DNA from: Lachnospiraceae bacterium
GTDB lineage: Bacteria > Bacillota > Clostridia > Lachnospirales > Lachnospiraceae
Assembly (NCBI GenBank): GCA_021769135.1
Contig: JAETTM010000043.1
Location: 1-35,662 of the forward strand
Reading direction: 5' to 3'
DNA: 35,662 bases
Position numbers and translations under genes: made by a program. Each line of letters starts with the position of its first letter. Within the stretch, counting starts at the first letter, position 1. Positions 1 to 8,160 of this stretch are shown piece by piece. A model generated the notes under the pieces. That model was given only the letters and a program-made list of their open reading frames with translations, ran no database searches and had not been told where the DNA came from.

Positions 1-93
1 GGCAAACAGGTTCGCCTGACGGATTAAACCTCACGAATATGTGCACGGCGGTTGGGTTTGGCAGGAGAGGGAAGGGTTGAATGGAAACAGGAC

Positions 94-1185
94 ATGAATA
101 AAGTAGTAAGTTTTATAAAGAGCCTTACTTGGAAGCAGATTGTTTTATCCGTTATTGTCTTTGTCTGCCTGGTTTTATGGGCCGGATTGACGGTTTTTGC
201 CACAGTGAAGAAAAACGGGCTTTTGGACCAGACGGCGGCAAAACGCTGGTCGGAGGAAAACAATGCTGCGCAGATAAGCTGCTTTTTTACGGAAAGCACG
301 GAAATTGATAAAAACAGAATAAGAACGTTTGAAAATGACTTGGATAAAGTGCTCCTGGAGGCTTCCATTACGGCGCCCAATGAAAATGCCAGGCTATGGG
401 CGGATGCCTACAGCGCATCGGGGAAAATTACGCTGTCTTCGGGTAAGACTTCGCTGGCGGATGCGACGGCTGTGGGGATTGGGGGGGATTTTTTCCTCTT
501 TCATCCGGTGCAGCTGCTGTACGGCTCCTATTTTTCGGGCAGCGATTTGATGCATGATAAAGTGATTGTGGACGAAGAGGCGGCATGGCAGCTTTTTGGC
601 TCCAACGATGTGGTGGGGATGGAGGTTAGAATCGGCGGAATCCCCCATTATATTGCCGGGGTCATTAAACGGGAAGAGGGGCGCTTCGCGGAAGCGGCCG
701 GGCTAAACAAAACCGTAGTTTATGTCTCCTGTGAAACGTTGGAAGAGTTTGGGGTGACCGAAGGAATTGACAGTTATGAAATCGTAATGCCGAATCCGGT
801 TAAAAATTTTGCATATAACAGCGTGAAAGAAAAATTCGGCATGGATGAGAGCCGCATGTGGGTGGTGGAAAATTCTGCCCGCTTCGGGTTAAAAGGGCTC
901 TTTACCGTGATTTCAGAATTCGGACTCCGCTCTATGAATAACAGGGCTATCCGGTATCCTTACTGGGAAAACGTGGCGCGGGGCTGGGAAGACGTATTGG
1001 CAGCGGTGTTGATTTTGCAGATTTTATGCTTGCTCATCCCGTCGGTTATTCTTGTGGCAGCGGTGATGGCGGCATGGAGGCGGAAGCAGTGGACATGGAA
1101 AGATGTGGGCCATTTCCTTGTGGATTGCAAGGACAGGATGGCGGAGAAGGCCCGGGGAGAAAAAAATAAGTGGAAACATTTTTAG
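94..1185 (+). CDS. MacB-like ABC permease-related membrane protein
   Basis: Predicted 363-aa membrane protein with one N-terminal transmembrane segment (about residues 15-38), a long extracytoplasmic region, and a C-terminal hydrophobic segment (about residues 305-330) ending in a basic tail. The middle holds a MacB periplasmic-core-like stretch with the typical order YGSYFSG, VIVDEEAAWQLFG, VGMEVRIGG and YIAGVIKREEG. A full MacB/FtsX permease has four membrane segments; only two are evident here, so it may be an accessory or divergent permease subunit. I chose the ATG at 94 over an upstream in-frame TTG at 52. The next gene starts 9 bp downstream, so the two are probably co-transcribed. The substrate is unknown. 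An ATPase partner would lie to the left of the window. Domain assignment is moderately sure; transport role is inferred. Confidence 0.7.
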   Translation: MNKVVSFIKSLTWKQIVLSVIVFVCLVLWAGLTVFATVKKNGLLDQTAAKRWSEENNAAQISCFFTESTEIDKNRIRTFENDLDKVLLEASITAPNENARLWADAYSASGKITLSSGKTSLADATAVGIGGDFFLFHPVQLLYGSYFSGSDLMHDKVIVDEEAAWQLFGSNDVVGMEVRIGGIPHYIAGVIKREEGRFAEAAGLNKTVVYVSCETLEEFGVTEGIDSYEIVMPNPVKNFAYNSVKEKFGMDESRMWVVENSARFGLKGLFTVISEFGLRSMNNRAIRYPYWENVARGWEDVLAAVLILQILCLLIPSVILVAAVMAAWRRKQWTWKDVGHFLVDCKDRMAEKARGEKNKWKHF

Positions 1186-1194
1186 GGAGGAGTT

Positions 1195-3474
1195 ATGAAG
1201 AAAAAGTATTTCACGAAAAAGTATTTCACGAAAGGGTATTTCTATTTGCTGATAGGATGCATGGCGCTGTTATTTGCCGGATGCGGCGGCAATGGGGGAG
1301 GAGGAGGCACCGCAGCGGCAAATTCCAAAGACTATGTATACAAAGCGGAGGAAATGGAAATCGAGGGGATAAATGAGAATACAAGCCTGCGGGATTTTTG
1401 TATTAAAAATGGGAAAATGTATTGCTCCATCCAGGAGTGGAAGGAGGAAAGCAGCCTGATAACGGTGATGAGCAGCGGGTTGGATGGTTCGGACGTCCAA
1501 ACCTTTCAGATGGAGCTGGAACCGAATTGCTATTTTTCCTATTTTACGCCGGATGGCCAGGGAAATTATTATCTGATTTATGAAGAGTATATCGAAGAGG
1601 GGATTGATACCGAAAATTATACATTCCGGGATGATTATTATCTGACGAAACTGGACAGCGGGGGAAAAGAAGTATGGCGGCAGCCTTTAAGCGGGGATGG
1701 CCAAAATGGATATTGGGTAAACTGGATGCGGGTGTTGGCGGATGGCAGAATCGCCGTATCCAGCCAGGAAGAGATTGCGTTCTATGACCAGGACGGGAAT
1801 GTGACCGGGAAGACAAAGCTGGACGAAGGGATGGACGGCGGAATCTACTTCTTAAGGGATGGGAGCGCCATTGTAAATTATTATGAGGAAAAATCGGGGA
1901 AATCCATATTGCGGAAGCTGGATATCAATACGGGGAAAGCGGCAGGGGATTATGAAATTCCGGGAGGAATGAACAGCTACAGCCTGTATGCGGGGGCGGA
2001 CTGCGATTTTATGCTTGTGGGAAACGGAGGGGTTTATTCCTACAATCTGGGGGATGGGGAAGTAAAGAAATTGATGGATTTTATCGATTCGGATATCAAT
2101 TCTTCTTATCTTTATAATTTAAATGCCATCAGTACAAAGGAATTCTACGGAATGATAAACGACGATACCACAGGGAAAGAATCGCTGATGAAATTTACCA
2201 AGGTGGACCCTAAGGACGTGAAGGATAAGACGGTGCTTACCCTCGCGTGCAATTATGTGGACTGGAACGTGAGGAAGTATGTGGTGGAGTTTAATAAAAC
2301 CAATCCGGATTACAGGATACGGATTGTGGATTATTCCCAATATAACACGGATGAGGATTATACCATAGGCGTGACAAGACTGAATACCGATATTGTTTCG
2401 GGGAAAATGCCGGATATCCTCCTTCTAAACAATGAGCTGCCGGTAGAAAGCTATAAAGCGAAAGGGTTGTTTGAAGATTTATACCCTTACATGGATAAGG
2501 ATGAGGATATCCATCGGGAAGATTATTTTCCCAATGTGCTGAAATCTTATGAAAGTGACGGGAAGCTGTACAGCCTGTTTCCGGGATTTGTCGTTTATAC
2601 GGTGGCGGGAAAAACAGCGGATGTAGGAACCGAGAGGGGATGGACGCTGGCTGATTTGAATGCACTCATGGCCACCAAACCGGAAGGAACGGAGGTGTTC
2701 CCGGAATCCACGAGGGAAAACATGCTCTATTACAGCATGGAGATGTCGGGAAGCCAGTTTATTGACTGGGAGAACGGGAAGTGCGATTTTAATTCGGAAG
2801 GGTTTATTTCCCTTCTGGAATTTGTAAAAAGTTTTCCGGAATCTTTGCCGGACGACTACTATGATAACCCCTTAAGGGGAAGCTATGACAGCTGGTTCCG
2901 GGAAGGGAATGTGCTGCTGTGCAGGATGGTTTTAGACGGGTTTTATAGTTATAATTATACGAAAAAAGGAACCTTCGGGGAAGATATTACGCTGATAGGT
3001 TTTCCCAATAAAGAGGGGATTGGATCTGTCCTTTCCGTGGAAATGGAATTGGCAATGTCCTCCAAATCGAAAAATAAGGAAGGCGCATGGCAGTTCCTCC
3101 GCTATTTTTTGATGGACGAATATCAGGAAAATCTGAATTACGGATGGCCCATCAGCATGAAACATGTGGAAGCCCTGGGGAAGAAGGCGATGCAAAGGCC
3201 ATTCTATGAGGATGAAAACGGCAATAAGGTGGAATATGACGATTATTTCTATATCAATGATATGGAAATTCCGATTTCCCCTATGAGCCAGGAGGAAATA
3301 GACGAAGTGGTCGGTTTCCTTCAGTCGGTAGAAGAGCATTTCAGCAATAACCAGGAACTGATTAATATCATTACGGAAGAGGCTGCGCCTTATTTTGCAG
3401 GGCAGAAAAATGTAAACGAGGTGGCCGACATTATCCAGAACAGGGTACAGATTTATGTCAATGAGAACAGATAA
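1195..3474 (+). CDS. Lipoprotein with N-terminal propeller-like region and C-terminal solute-binding domain
   Basis: A 759-aa secreted lipoprotein. The signal peptide ends in the lipobox LFAGC (Cys30), so it should be lipid-anchored on the outer face of the membrane. Residues about 50-340 are rich in short beta-strand repeats with GXXD-type turns, resembling a beta-propeller or sensor-like domain. From about residue 345 (TVLTLACNYVDWNVRKYVV) the sequence follows the family 1 extracellular solute-binding fold, including NKTNPDYRIRIVDY and a GKMPDILLLNN segment. The start is supported by a strong AGGGAGGAG ribosome-binding site. It is probably co-transcribed with the preceding MacB-like gene. 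Free-standing solute-binding proteins are about 400-450 aa, so the N-terminal half is an addition. The ligand cannot be told from sequence. The n-region carries an in-frame 15-bp tandem repeat. Confidence 0.8.
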   Translation: MKKKYFTKKYFTKGYFYLLIGCMALLFAGCGGNGGGGGTAAANSKDYVYKAEEMEIEGINENTSLRDFCIKNGKMYCSIQEWKEESSLITVMSSGLDGSDVQTFQMELEPNCYFSYFTPDGQGNYYLIYEEYIEEGIDTENYTFRDDYYLTKLDSGGKEVWRQPLSGDGQNGYWVNWMRVLADGRIAVSSQEEIAFYDQDGNVTGKTKLDEGMDGGIYFLRDGSAIVNYYEEKSGKSILRKLDINTGKAAGDYEIPGGMNSYSLYAGADCDFMLVGNGGVYSYNLGDGEVKKLMDFIDSDINSSYLYNLNAISTKEFYGMINDDTTGKESLMKFTKVDPKDVKDKTVLTLACNYVDWNVRKYVVEFNKTNPDYRIRIVDYSQYNTDEDYTIGVTRLNTDIVSGKMPDILLLNNELPVESYKAKGLFEDLYPYMDKDEDIHREDYFPNVLKSYESDGKLYSLFPGFVVYTVAGKTADVGTERGWTLADLNALMATKPEGTEVFPESTRENMLYYSMEMSGSQFIDWENGKCDFNSEGFISLLEFVKSFPESLPDDYYDNPLRGSYDSWFREGNVLLCRMVLDGFYSYNYTKKGTFGEDITLIGFPNKEGIGSVLSVEMELAMSSKSKNKEGAWQFLRYFLMDEYQENLNYGWPISMKHVEALGKKAMQRPFYEDENGNKVEYDDYFYINDMEIPISPMSQEEIDEVVGFLQSVEEHFSNNQELINIITEEAAPYFAGQKNVNEVADIIQNRVQIYVNENR
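1201..1230 (+). repeat. 15-bp tandem repeat in the signal peptide n-region
   Basis: The 15-bp unit AAAAAGTATTTCACG occurs twice back to back (1201-1215 and 1216-1230), followed by a third partial, diverged copy (AAAGGGTATTTC). It encodes KKYFT, giving KKKYFTKKYFTKGYF. The unit length is a multiple of three, so slippage would change the n-region length without a frameshift. Confidence 0.85.
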
Positions 3475-3481
3475 AGGGGAA

Positions 3482-4201
3482 ATGGATGCCCGTTTTGGGC
3501 GGACGGGGATGCTGCTTGGGAAGACGGCGATGGAACGGCTGCAGGAGGCTCATGTGGCGGTATTCGGCATAGGTGGCGTAGGCGGCTATGTGGCGGAGGC
3601 CCTGGCCAGAAGCGGCATCGGCGCCATTGATTTGATTGACAGCGACAAAATATCGGAAAGCAACTGCAACCGGCAGATTATCGCCCTTTCCAGCACTATC
3701 GGGCGGTATAAAACAGAGGTGATGAAGGAACGGATTATGGAAATTAATCCAAAGGCAAAGGTCAATGAGTTCCAATGCTTTTTCCTGCCGGAAAATAAAG
3801 AACAGTTCGATTTTGGCAGCTATTCCTATATCGCGGACGCGGTGGATACGGTGGCGGCAAAAATCGAGCTGGCTTTACAGGCCAAAGCCTGGGGAGTACC
3901 GATTATTTCCAGTATGGGAACCGGGAATAAGCTGAATCCTGCGGGTTTTAAGGTGGCGGACATTTTTGAGACCAGCGTCTGCCCCCTGGCCAGGGTGATG
4001 CGCAGGGAACTGAAAAAAAGAGGGGTGGACAGTTTAAAAGTGGTATATTCGGCGGAAGAACCCGCCAGCCTGCAATATACGGAAGAAATACCGGAAGGCT
4101 CTTCACGGCGCGCTATCCCCGGGAGCACGGCATTTGTGCCGCCGGTGGCGGGGCTTATGATGGCGGGTGAAATTGTCAAGGATATTGCAGGGATTGCCTG
4201 A
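3482..4201 (+). CDS. tcdA: tRNA threonylcarbamoyladenosine dehydratase
   Basis: ThiF/E1-like enzyme of about 239 aa that uses ATP to cyclise t6A37 of ANN-decoding tRNAs to ct6A. Near the N-terminus it has RFGRTGMLLG and then the nucleotide-binding glycine motif GIGGVGGYVAEALARSGIG, with the family pattern DLIDSDKISESNCNRQI shortly after. Length and order match the TcdA/YgdL family. The reading frame is open from an ATG at 3455, inside the 3' end of the preceding lipoprotein gene. I prefer the ATG at 3482, just after a GGGGA motif, because TcdA proteins begin close to the RF-RT motif. The gene is probably translationally coupled to the upstream gene. Family assignment is firm; start uncertain by nine codons. 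Confidence 0.9.
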   Translation: MDARFGRTGMLLGKTAMERLQEAHVAVFGIGGVGGYVAEALARSGIGAIDLIDSDKISESNCNRQIIALSSTIGRYKTEVMKERIMEINPKAKVNEFQCFFLPENKEQFDFGSYSYIADAVDTVAAKIELALQAKAWGVPIISSMGTGNKLNPAGFKVADIFETSVCPLARVMRRELKKRGVDSLKVVYSAEEPASLQYTEEIPEGSSRRAIPGSTAFVPPVAGLMMAGEIVKDIAGIA

Positions 4202-4246
4202 AATTTTGTAAAAAATGACGAAAAAATTGGAAATTGAAAATTGTGC

Positions 4247-4275
4247 TGTACAAATCCTTTTTTTAAGAGTATAAT
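4247..4275 (+). promoter_or_regulatory. Sigma-A promoter for HPr-like gene and tRNA-Gly
   Basis: TGTACA (4247-4252), a 17-bp spacer and a perfect TATAAT (4270-4275), 39 bp upstream of the HPr-like start. No terminator separates this gene from the tRNA, so the promoter may serve both. Confidence 0.6.
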
Positions 4276-4314
4276 AATCAATGTCATTGAGAACGAGAGG
4301 GAGAGGTTAGCCGG

Positions 4315-4554
4315 ATGAGAAGTATTATGATTAGGCTGGAGACCATAGAAGACGTGAAAGCTTTTGTCAGCATCATGGCACAGTTTAAAGGATATTTCGA
4401 TTTGGCTTCCGGCAGATATGTGGTAGACGCGAAGTCGGTAATGGGCATTTTTAGTATGGATTTATCGAGGACGCTGGAATTACGGATTTTGGAAACCAAT
4501 GAGCAGTTGGAAGAAATCATTGCCGCCATAGAGCCTTTCATTGTAAAAGAATGA
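4315..4554 (+). CDS. HPr-like protein lacking the active-site histidine (Crh-like)
   Basis: A 79-aa protein with the HPr fold pattern. The most conserved segment is VVDAKSVMGIFSMDL (residues 36-50), which aligns with the HPr region around Ser46 (NLKSIMGVMSL in Bacillus). The serine (Ser41) is present, but the phosphorylatable His15 motif (GIHARPA in HPr) is replaced by a stretch such as TIEDVKAF with no histidine. The protein therefore cannot carry a PEP-derived phosphate on that histidine but could still be a target of HPr kinase, as Bacillus Crh is. A regulatory rather than sugar-transport role is inferred. It is 7 bp upstream of a tRNA-Gly gene with no terminator between them. Confidence 0.75.
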   Translation: MRSIMIRLETIEDVKAFVSIMAQFKGYFDLASGRYVVDAKSVMGIFSMDLSRTLELRILETNEQLEEIIAAIEPFIVKE

Positions 4555-4560
4555 TATTGT

Positions 4561-4631
4561 GCAGATATAGTATATCGGTAGTACATCAGCTTCCCAAGCT
4601 GAGGGGGTGGGTTCGACTCCCATTATCTGCT
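4561..4631 (+). tRNA. tRNA-Gly (anticodon CCC)
   Basis: A 71-nt cloverleaf can be folded by hand: acceptor GCAGATA/TATCTGC, D stem GTAT/GTAC with one T-G pair, anticodon stem TCAGC/GCTGA with loop TTCCCAA (anticodon CCC), four-base variable loop, T stem GTGGG/CCCAT with loop TTCGACT, and discriminator T. The 3' CCA is not encoded. It reads GGG codons. It lies 7 nt after the HPr-like stop codon and is followed at once by an intrinsic terminator. Confidence 0.95.
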
Positions 4632-4634
4632 CTG

Positions 4635-4661
4635 AAAAGCCTTTATTTTAAAGGCTTTTTT
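4635..4661 (+). terminator. Intrinsic terminator after tRNA-Gly
   Basis: The stem AAAGCCTTT/AAAGGCTTT with an ATTTT loop is followed by a T run. It begins four bases after the tRNA 3' end. Confidence 0.85.
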
Positions 4662-4663
4662 AC

Positions 4664-4756
4664 GTGCAAAAGCAGCTGCGAAGCAGCGGAAAGCACCGAA
4701 GGCGCGGTTGGCGAATGGGCGTGGGCTGAACTGGTAGGCTGAACTGTTATTTTCCC
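4664..4756 (+). other. GC-rich intergenic segment, possible dispersed repeat
   Basis: Contains a small hairpin (GCTGC-GAA-GCAGC) and two copies of GGCTGAACT close together. A related GGGCTGAACT motif is found on the opposite strand upstream of pta, so this may be a dispersed intergenic repeat. No ORF of interest is visible. Confidence 0.35.
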
Positions 4757-4785
4757 TTTACAATCGTCATTAAATGTGGTATCTT
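4757..4785 (+). promoter_or_regulatory. Probable sigma-A promoter for the ECF S-component/coaBC operon
   Basis: TTTACA (4757-4762), a 17-bp spacer and TATCTT (4780-4785), about 50 bp upstream of the start codon. I saw no obvious riboswitch in the leader. Confidence 0.5.
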
Positions 4786-4835
4786 CTTATCGTATTGTAT
4801 CTCTAAAAAGAGAATGATAACAGGAGGAAGAAAAA

Positions 4836-5507
4836 ATGAATAACAAAAAAACCTTATCTATGGTCCTGACCGGCCTTTTTATGGCGATTATCGCGGTCAT
4901 GACCTTCATTCCCAATGTAGGTTATATTAACCTCATTGTCATCAAAGCGACATTGCTCCATGTGCCGGTAATTGTAGGATCCATCGTTCTTGGACCGAAA
5001 AAGGGTGCGGTGCTGGGGGCGACATTCGGCATTACCAGCCTGATTAAAAATACTTTGGAGCCAAGCCTTTTGTCCTTTGCGTTTTCGCCTTTTTACCAGT
5101 TGGGCGACATCGGCGGGAACGGCTGGAGCGTAGTGATTGCGTTAGTGCCCAGGATATTGGTGGGGGTAGTGCCTTATTTTGTATTTGTGGGTTTGGAAAA
5201 GCTGTTGAAGAATGTGAAAGCGAAGAGGGCCATAGCCCTGCCGGTGGCATGCGCATCCGGCGCTTTAATCAATACTCTGTTAGTAATGCATCTTATCTTT
5301 TTCTGCTTCCGGGAGGAATTTGCGGCGGCAAGGAATGTGGCGGCGGATGCGGTTTACAGCATGATTCTTGGTATTATTGCGGCCAACGGGATTCCGGAAG
5401 CAATCGTAGCGGTAGTAATCGGCGGAGCGGTAAGCCTTGCCCTGCTTAGGGTCGCCCCACAGGCTGCGAGGATGCCGGAAAGAAAAGCATTAGGGCAGGC
5501 GAAGTAA
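4836..5507 (+). CDS. panT: ECF transporter S component, probably pantothenate-specific
   Basis: A 223-aa, very hydrophobic protein with about five or six membrane segments. Its N-terminus has the ECF substrate-binding subunit pattern: MAIIAVMTFIPNVGYINL, then HVPVIVGSIVLGPKKGAVLG and FGITSLIKN. S components bind a vitamin and work with shared EcfA/A'/T subunits, which are not in this window. The gene is followed 15 bp downstream by coaBC, which acts on phosphopantothenate. PanT-type S components are known next to coenzyme A genes in Firmicutes. The ECF assignment is firm; the pantothenate specificity is inferred from context. Strong AGGAGGAAG ribosome-binding site. Confidence 0.8.
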   Translation: MNNKKTLSMVLTGLFMAIIAVMTFIPNVGYINLIVIKATLLHVPVIVGSIVLGPKKGAVLGATFGITSLIKNTLEPSLLSFAFSPFYQLGDIGGNGWSVVIALVPRILVGVVPYFVFVGLEKLLKNVKAKRAIALPVACASGALINTLLVMHLIFFCFREEFAAARNVAADAVYSMILGIIAANGIPEAIVAVVIGGAVSLALLRVAPQAARMPERKALGQAK

Positions 5508-5522
5508 AGGAAGGAACGGCTT

Positions 5523-6710
5523 ATGCTGCGTGGGAAAAACATTGTGCTGGCGGTGACGGGAAGCATTGCGGCTTACAAAATAGCATATTTGGCCAGCATG
5601 TTGAAAAAAATGGAGGCGGATGTTACGGTTCTGATGACGGAGAATGCGGTGAATTTTATCAATCCCATTACTTTCGAAACGCTGACCGGCAACAAATGCT
5701 TAATCGATACGTTCGACCGGAACTTCGAATACAGTGTGGAACATGTGTCGCTGGCAAAGCGCACGGATGTGGTGTTGGTGGCGCCGGCCACGGCCAATGT
5801 GATTGGAAAGCTGGCCAATGGCATTGCCGATGATATGCTTACCACTACGGTGATGGCCTGCGAGTGCAAAAAGATAATAGCCCCGGCCATGAACACCCAT
5901 ATGTACCATAACCCGGTGGTGCAGGACAACATAAAGAAGCTGCAGCATTACGGCATGGAAGTGATAATGCCGGATACAGGATATCTGGCGTGCGGCGATG
6001 TGGGGGAAGGGAAGATGCCTTCCGAACAGACATTGCTGGAATACATTTTGAAAGAAATCCGCTGCAAGAAAGATTTGCTGGGGAAGAAAGTCCTGGTGAC
6101 GGCGGGGCCGACCCAGGAAAAAATCGATCCGGTCCGTTATATTACGAACCATTCCACCGGGAAAATGGGCTATGCCATTGCCAGGCATTGCATGCAGCGG
6201 GGGGCGGAAGTCACTTTGATTACAGGGAAGACCCAGCTGGAACCGCCCCTTTTCGTCCATACGGTGGAGGTGGAATCCGCAGGGGATATGTTCCGGGCGG
6301 TGCGGGAATGTTACGAGGAGCAGGATATCATTATCAAGTCCGCTGCGGTAGCCGATTACCGCCCGGTCAATGTATCGGAAGAAAAAGTGAAAAAGAAGGA
6401 TGGGGAACTGTCCATCCCATTGGAAAGGACGGAGGATATCCTTCAGTTCCTTGGGGAAAACCGCAGGCCAGGGCAGTTGCTATGCGGGTTTTCCATGGAG
6501 ACGGAGAACATGGTGGAGAATTCCAGGGCAAAGCTGGAGAAAAAGCATGTGGATATGATAGCCGCCAATAATCTGAAACAGGAAGGGGCTGGCTTTGGAA
6601 CCGATACAAACATTGTTACATTGATTACAAAGGACGGTTGTGAAGAACTCCCTGTTATGAGTAAGGAAGATGTGGCGGAACATCTTGTGGATGCATTGCT
6701 GAAATTGTGA
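5523..6710 (+). CDS. coaBC: Bifunctional phosphopantothenoylcysteine decarboxylase/phosphopantothenate-cysteine ligase
   Basis: A 395-aa fusion enzyme for two steps of coenzyme A synthesis: CTP-dependent coupling of cysteine to phosphopantothenate, then FMN-dependent decarboxylation. The CoaC domain comes first and shows the catalytic His (VEHVSLAKRTD, His74), the substrate motif APAMNTHMY (residues 120-128) and the ACGDVGEGKM loop with its Cys157. The CoaB domain starts near residue 187 (KKVLVTAGPTQEKIDPVR, then ITNHSTGKMG) and includes the AAVADYRP motif. Length is normal for the family. It lies just downstream of the ECF S component, which fits a pantothenate uptake and use unit. Confidence 0.96.
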   Translation: MLRGKNIVLAVTGSIAAYKIAYLASMLKKMEADVTVLMTENAVNFINPITFETLTGNKCLIDTFDRNFEYSVEHVSLAKRTDVVLVAPATANVIGKLANGIADDMLTTTVMACECKKIIAPAMNTHMYHNPVVQDNIKKLQHYGMEVIMPDTGYLACGDVGEGKMPSEQTLLEYILKEIRCKKDLLGKKVLVTAGPTQEKIDPVRYITNHSTGKMGYAIARHCMQRGAEVTLITGKTQLEPPLFVHTVEVESAGDMFRAVRECYEEQDIIIKSAAVADYRPVNVSEEKVKKKDGELSIPLERTEDILQFLGENRRPGQLLCGFSMETENMVENSRAKLEKKHVDMIAANNLKQEGAGFGTDTNIVTLITKDGCEELPVMSKEDVAEHLVDALLKL

Positions 6711-6779
6711 CAGTATCTGCACTTTTGCCGGATTAAATTGGCACCTGAAATTACTTCGCCGAGGATGAAAGAAGGCTGT

Positions 6780-8147
6780 ATGAATAAGATATGGAAAAAG
6801 CCATGGGGGAAGAAATGGCATAGCAAAATGACGGCGACACGGACAATAGCGTTGGGCTTTCTAATCATTATACTGATAGGCACTTTTTTGCTGATGCTTC
6901 CGGCTTCGTCGGCGGACGGGAGGGCAAAGGACTTTTTGTCGGCGCTCTTTACGGCAACAAGCGCTACCTGCGTAACCGGCTTAGTAGTGGTGGATACTTA
7001 TGCCGGCTGGTCGGTATTTGGGAAAGCGGTCCTCCTTGTGCTGATTCAGGTAGGCGGCCTGGGGTTTATGACCGTAGGCGTATTCGTAGCGGTGCTGATG
7101 AAGCGGAACATCGGGCTGAAGGAGAGGGGAATCCTGCAGGAAAGCATGAATACGCTTCAGATAGGCGGGATTGTCCGGCTGGTGAAAAAGATAACCATAG
7201 GAACTTTCCTTATAGAGGGAATCGGCGCGGTGCTTTTGTCCATTCGTTTTGTTCCCAGGCTGGGATGGCTGGAGGGAATTTGCAATGGGATTTTCCATTC
7301 CATATCGGCCTTCTGCAATGCGGGCTTTGATTTGATGGGGAAAGAAGAAGAGTATTCCTCTTTGGTGGCGTTTTCAGGCGATTATCTGGTGAATATAACG
7401 GTTATGCTGTTGATTGTCATAGGGGGAATCGGTTTCCTGGTATGGGATGACTTGCAGAAAAAGAAGTTCCGTTTCAAGGAATACCGGCTTCATACGAAGC
7501 TTGTGCTTACCGTGACGGCATCTTTGATTTTGGGCGGGGCCCTGCTTATTTATTTATTGGAAAAGGACGGGCTGATGGCGGATATGGGAGCGGGGGAAAG
7601 TATCCTGGCCTCCCTGTTCGCATCGGTGACGGCAAGGACGGCAGGGTTTAATACGATAGATATAGGGAAAATGAGCGCCGGCAGCAAGCTGGTAACGATT
7701 GTCCTGATGTTTATCGGCGGCAGCCCAGGTTCTACGGCAGGCGGCGTTAAGACGACTACCTTTGCGGTGATGCTTATTTTTGTCTGGGCAAATCTGCGTA
7801 ACAGCCATGGCAGCAATGTGTTCGGCAGGCGTCTGGAAGAAGAGGAAATCAGGAAGGCCAGCATAGTAGTGACTATTAATCTACTGTTGGCCGTAGGGGC
7901 GGCTATCATCCTGTGCGCCCTTCAGGATTTGCCCACGGAAGATATCCTGCTGGAGGTATTTTCCGCCATAGGAACGGTGGGCATGTCCGCGGGCATTACC
8001 AGGGATTTGACATCCCTGTCAAGGGTTGTCATTATTTTGTTGATGTATTGCGGAAGAATCGGGAGCATGACTTTTGCCCTGTCCTTTACGGAACGTAAGA
8101 AAGTGGCGCCGGTGCAGCTCCCGGCGGAGAAAATTATTATCGGATAG
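6780..8147 (+). CDS. ktrB: Trk/Ktr potassium uptake membrane subunit
   Basis: A 455-aa member of the TrkH/KtrB superfamily, the pore-forming subunit for potassium uptake. It shows the four pore-loop motifs in order: TSATCVTGL, AFCNAGFDL, TARTAGFNTID and IGTVGMSAGIT, each with the filter glycine, between pairs of membrane segments. The reading frame is open upstream from a TTG at 6738, but I favour the ATG at 6780 because AGAAGG lies just before it and the first membrane segment then follows a short basic N-terminus. The partner regulatory gene ktrA follows 13 bp later, so the two form a Ktr system. No c-di-AMP riboswitch is evident in the 69-bp gap after coaBC. Confidence 0.95.
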   Translation: MNKIWKKPWGKKWHSKMTATRTIALGFLIIILIGTFLLMLPASSADGRAKDFLSALFTATSATCVTGLVVVDTYAGWSVFGKAVLLVLIQVGGLGFMTVGVFVAVLMKRNIGLKERGILQESMNTLQIGGIVRLVKKITIGTFLIEGIGAVLLSIRFVPRLGWLEGICNGIFHSISAFCNAGFDLMGKEEEYSSLVAFSGDYLVNITVMLLIVIGGIGFLVWDDLQKKKFRFKEYRLHTKLVLTVTASLILGGALLIYLLEKDGLMADMGAGESILASLFASVTARTAGFNTIDIGKMSAGSKLVTIVLMFIGGSPGSTAGGVKTTTFAVMLIFVWANLRNSHGSNVFGRRLEEEEIRKASIVVTINLLLAVGAAIILCALQDLPTEDILLEVFSAIGTVGMSAGITRDLTSLSRVVIILLMYCGRIGSMTFALSFTERKKVAPVQLPAEKIIIG

Positions 8148-8160
8148 AATGGGGATTGGT

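Noticed and set aside
1-27. C-terminal tail of an upstream gene (reads GKQVRLTD then stop)
   Set aside because: Eight residues are not enough to identify a protein, and a second frame is open from 3 to 80. An ABC ATPase partner for the MacB-like protein is a guess.
4551-4742. 63-codon plus-strand ORF
   Set aside because: It overlaps the tRNA-Gly and its terminator.
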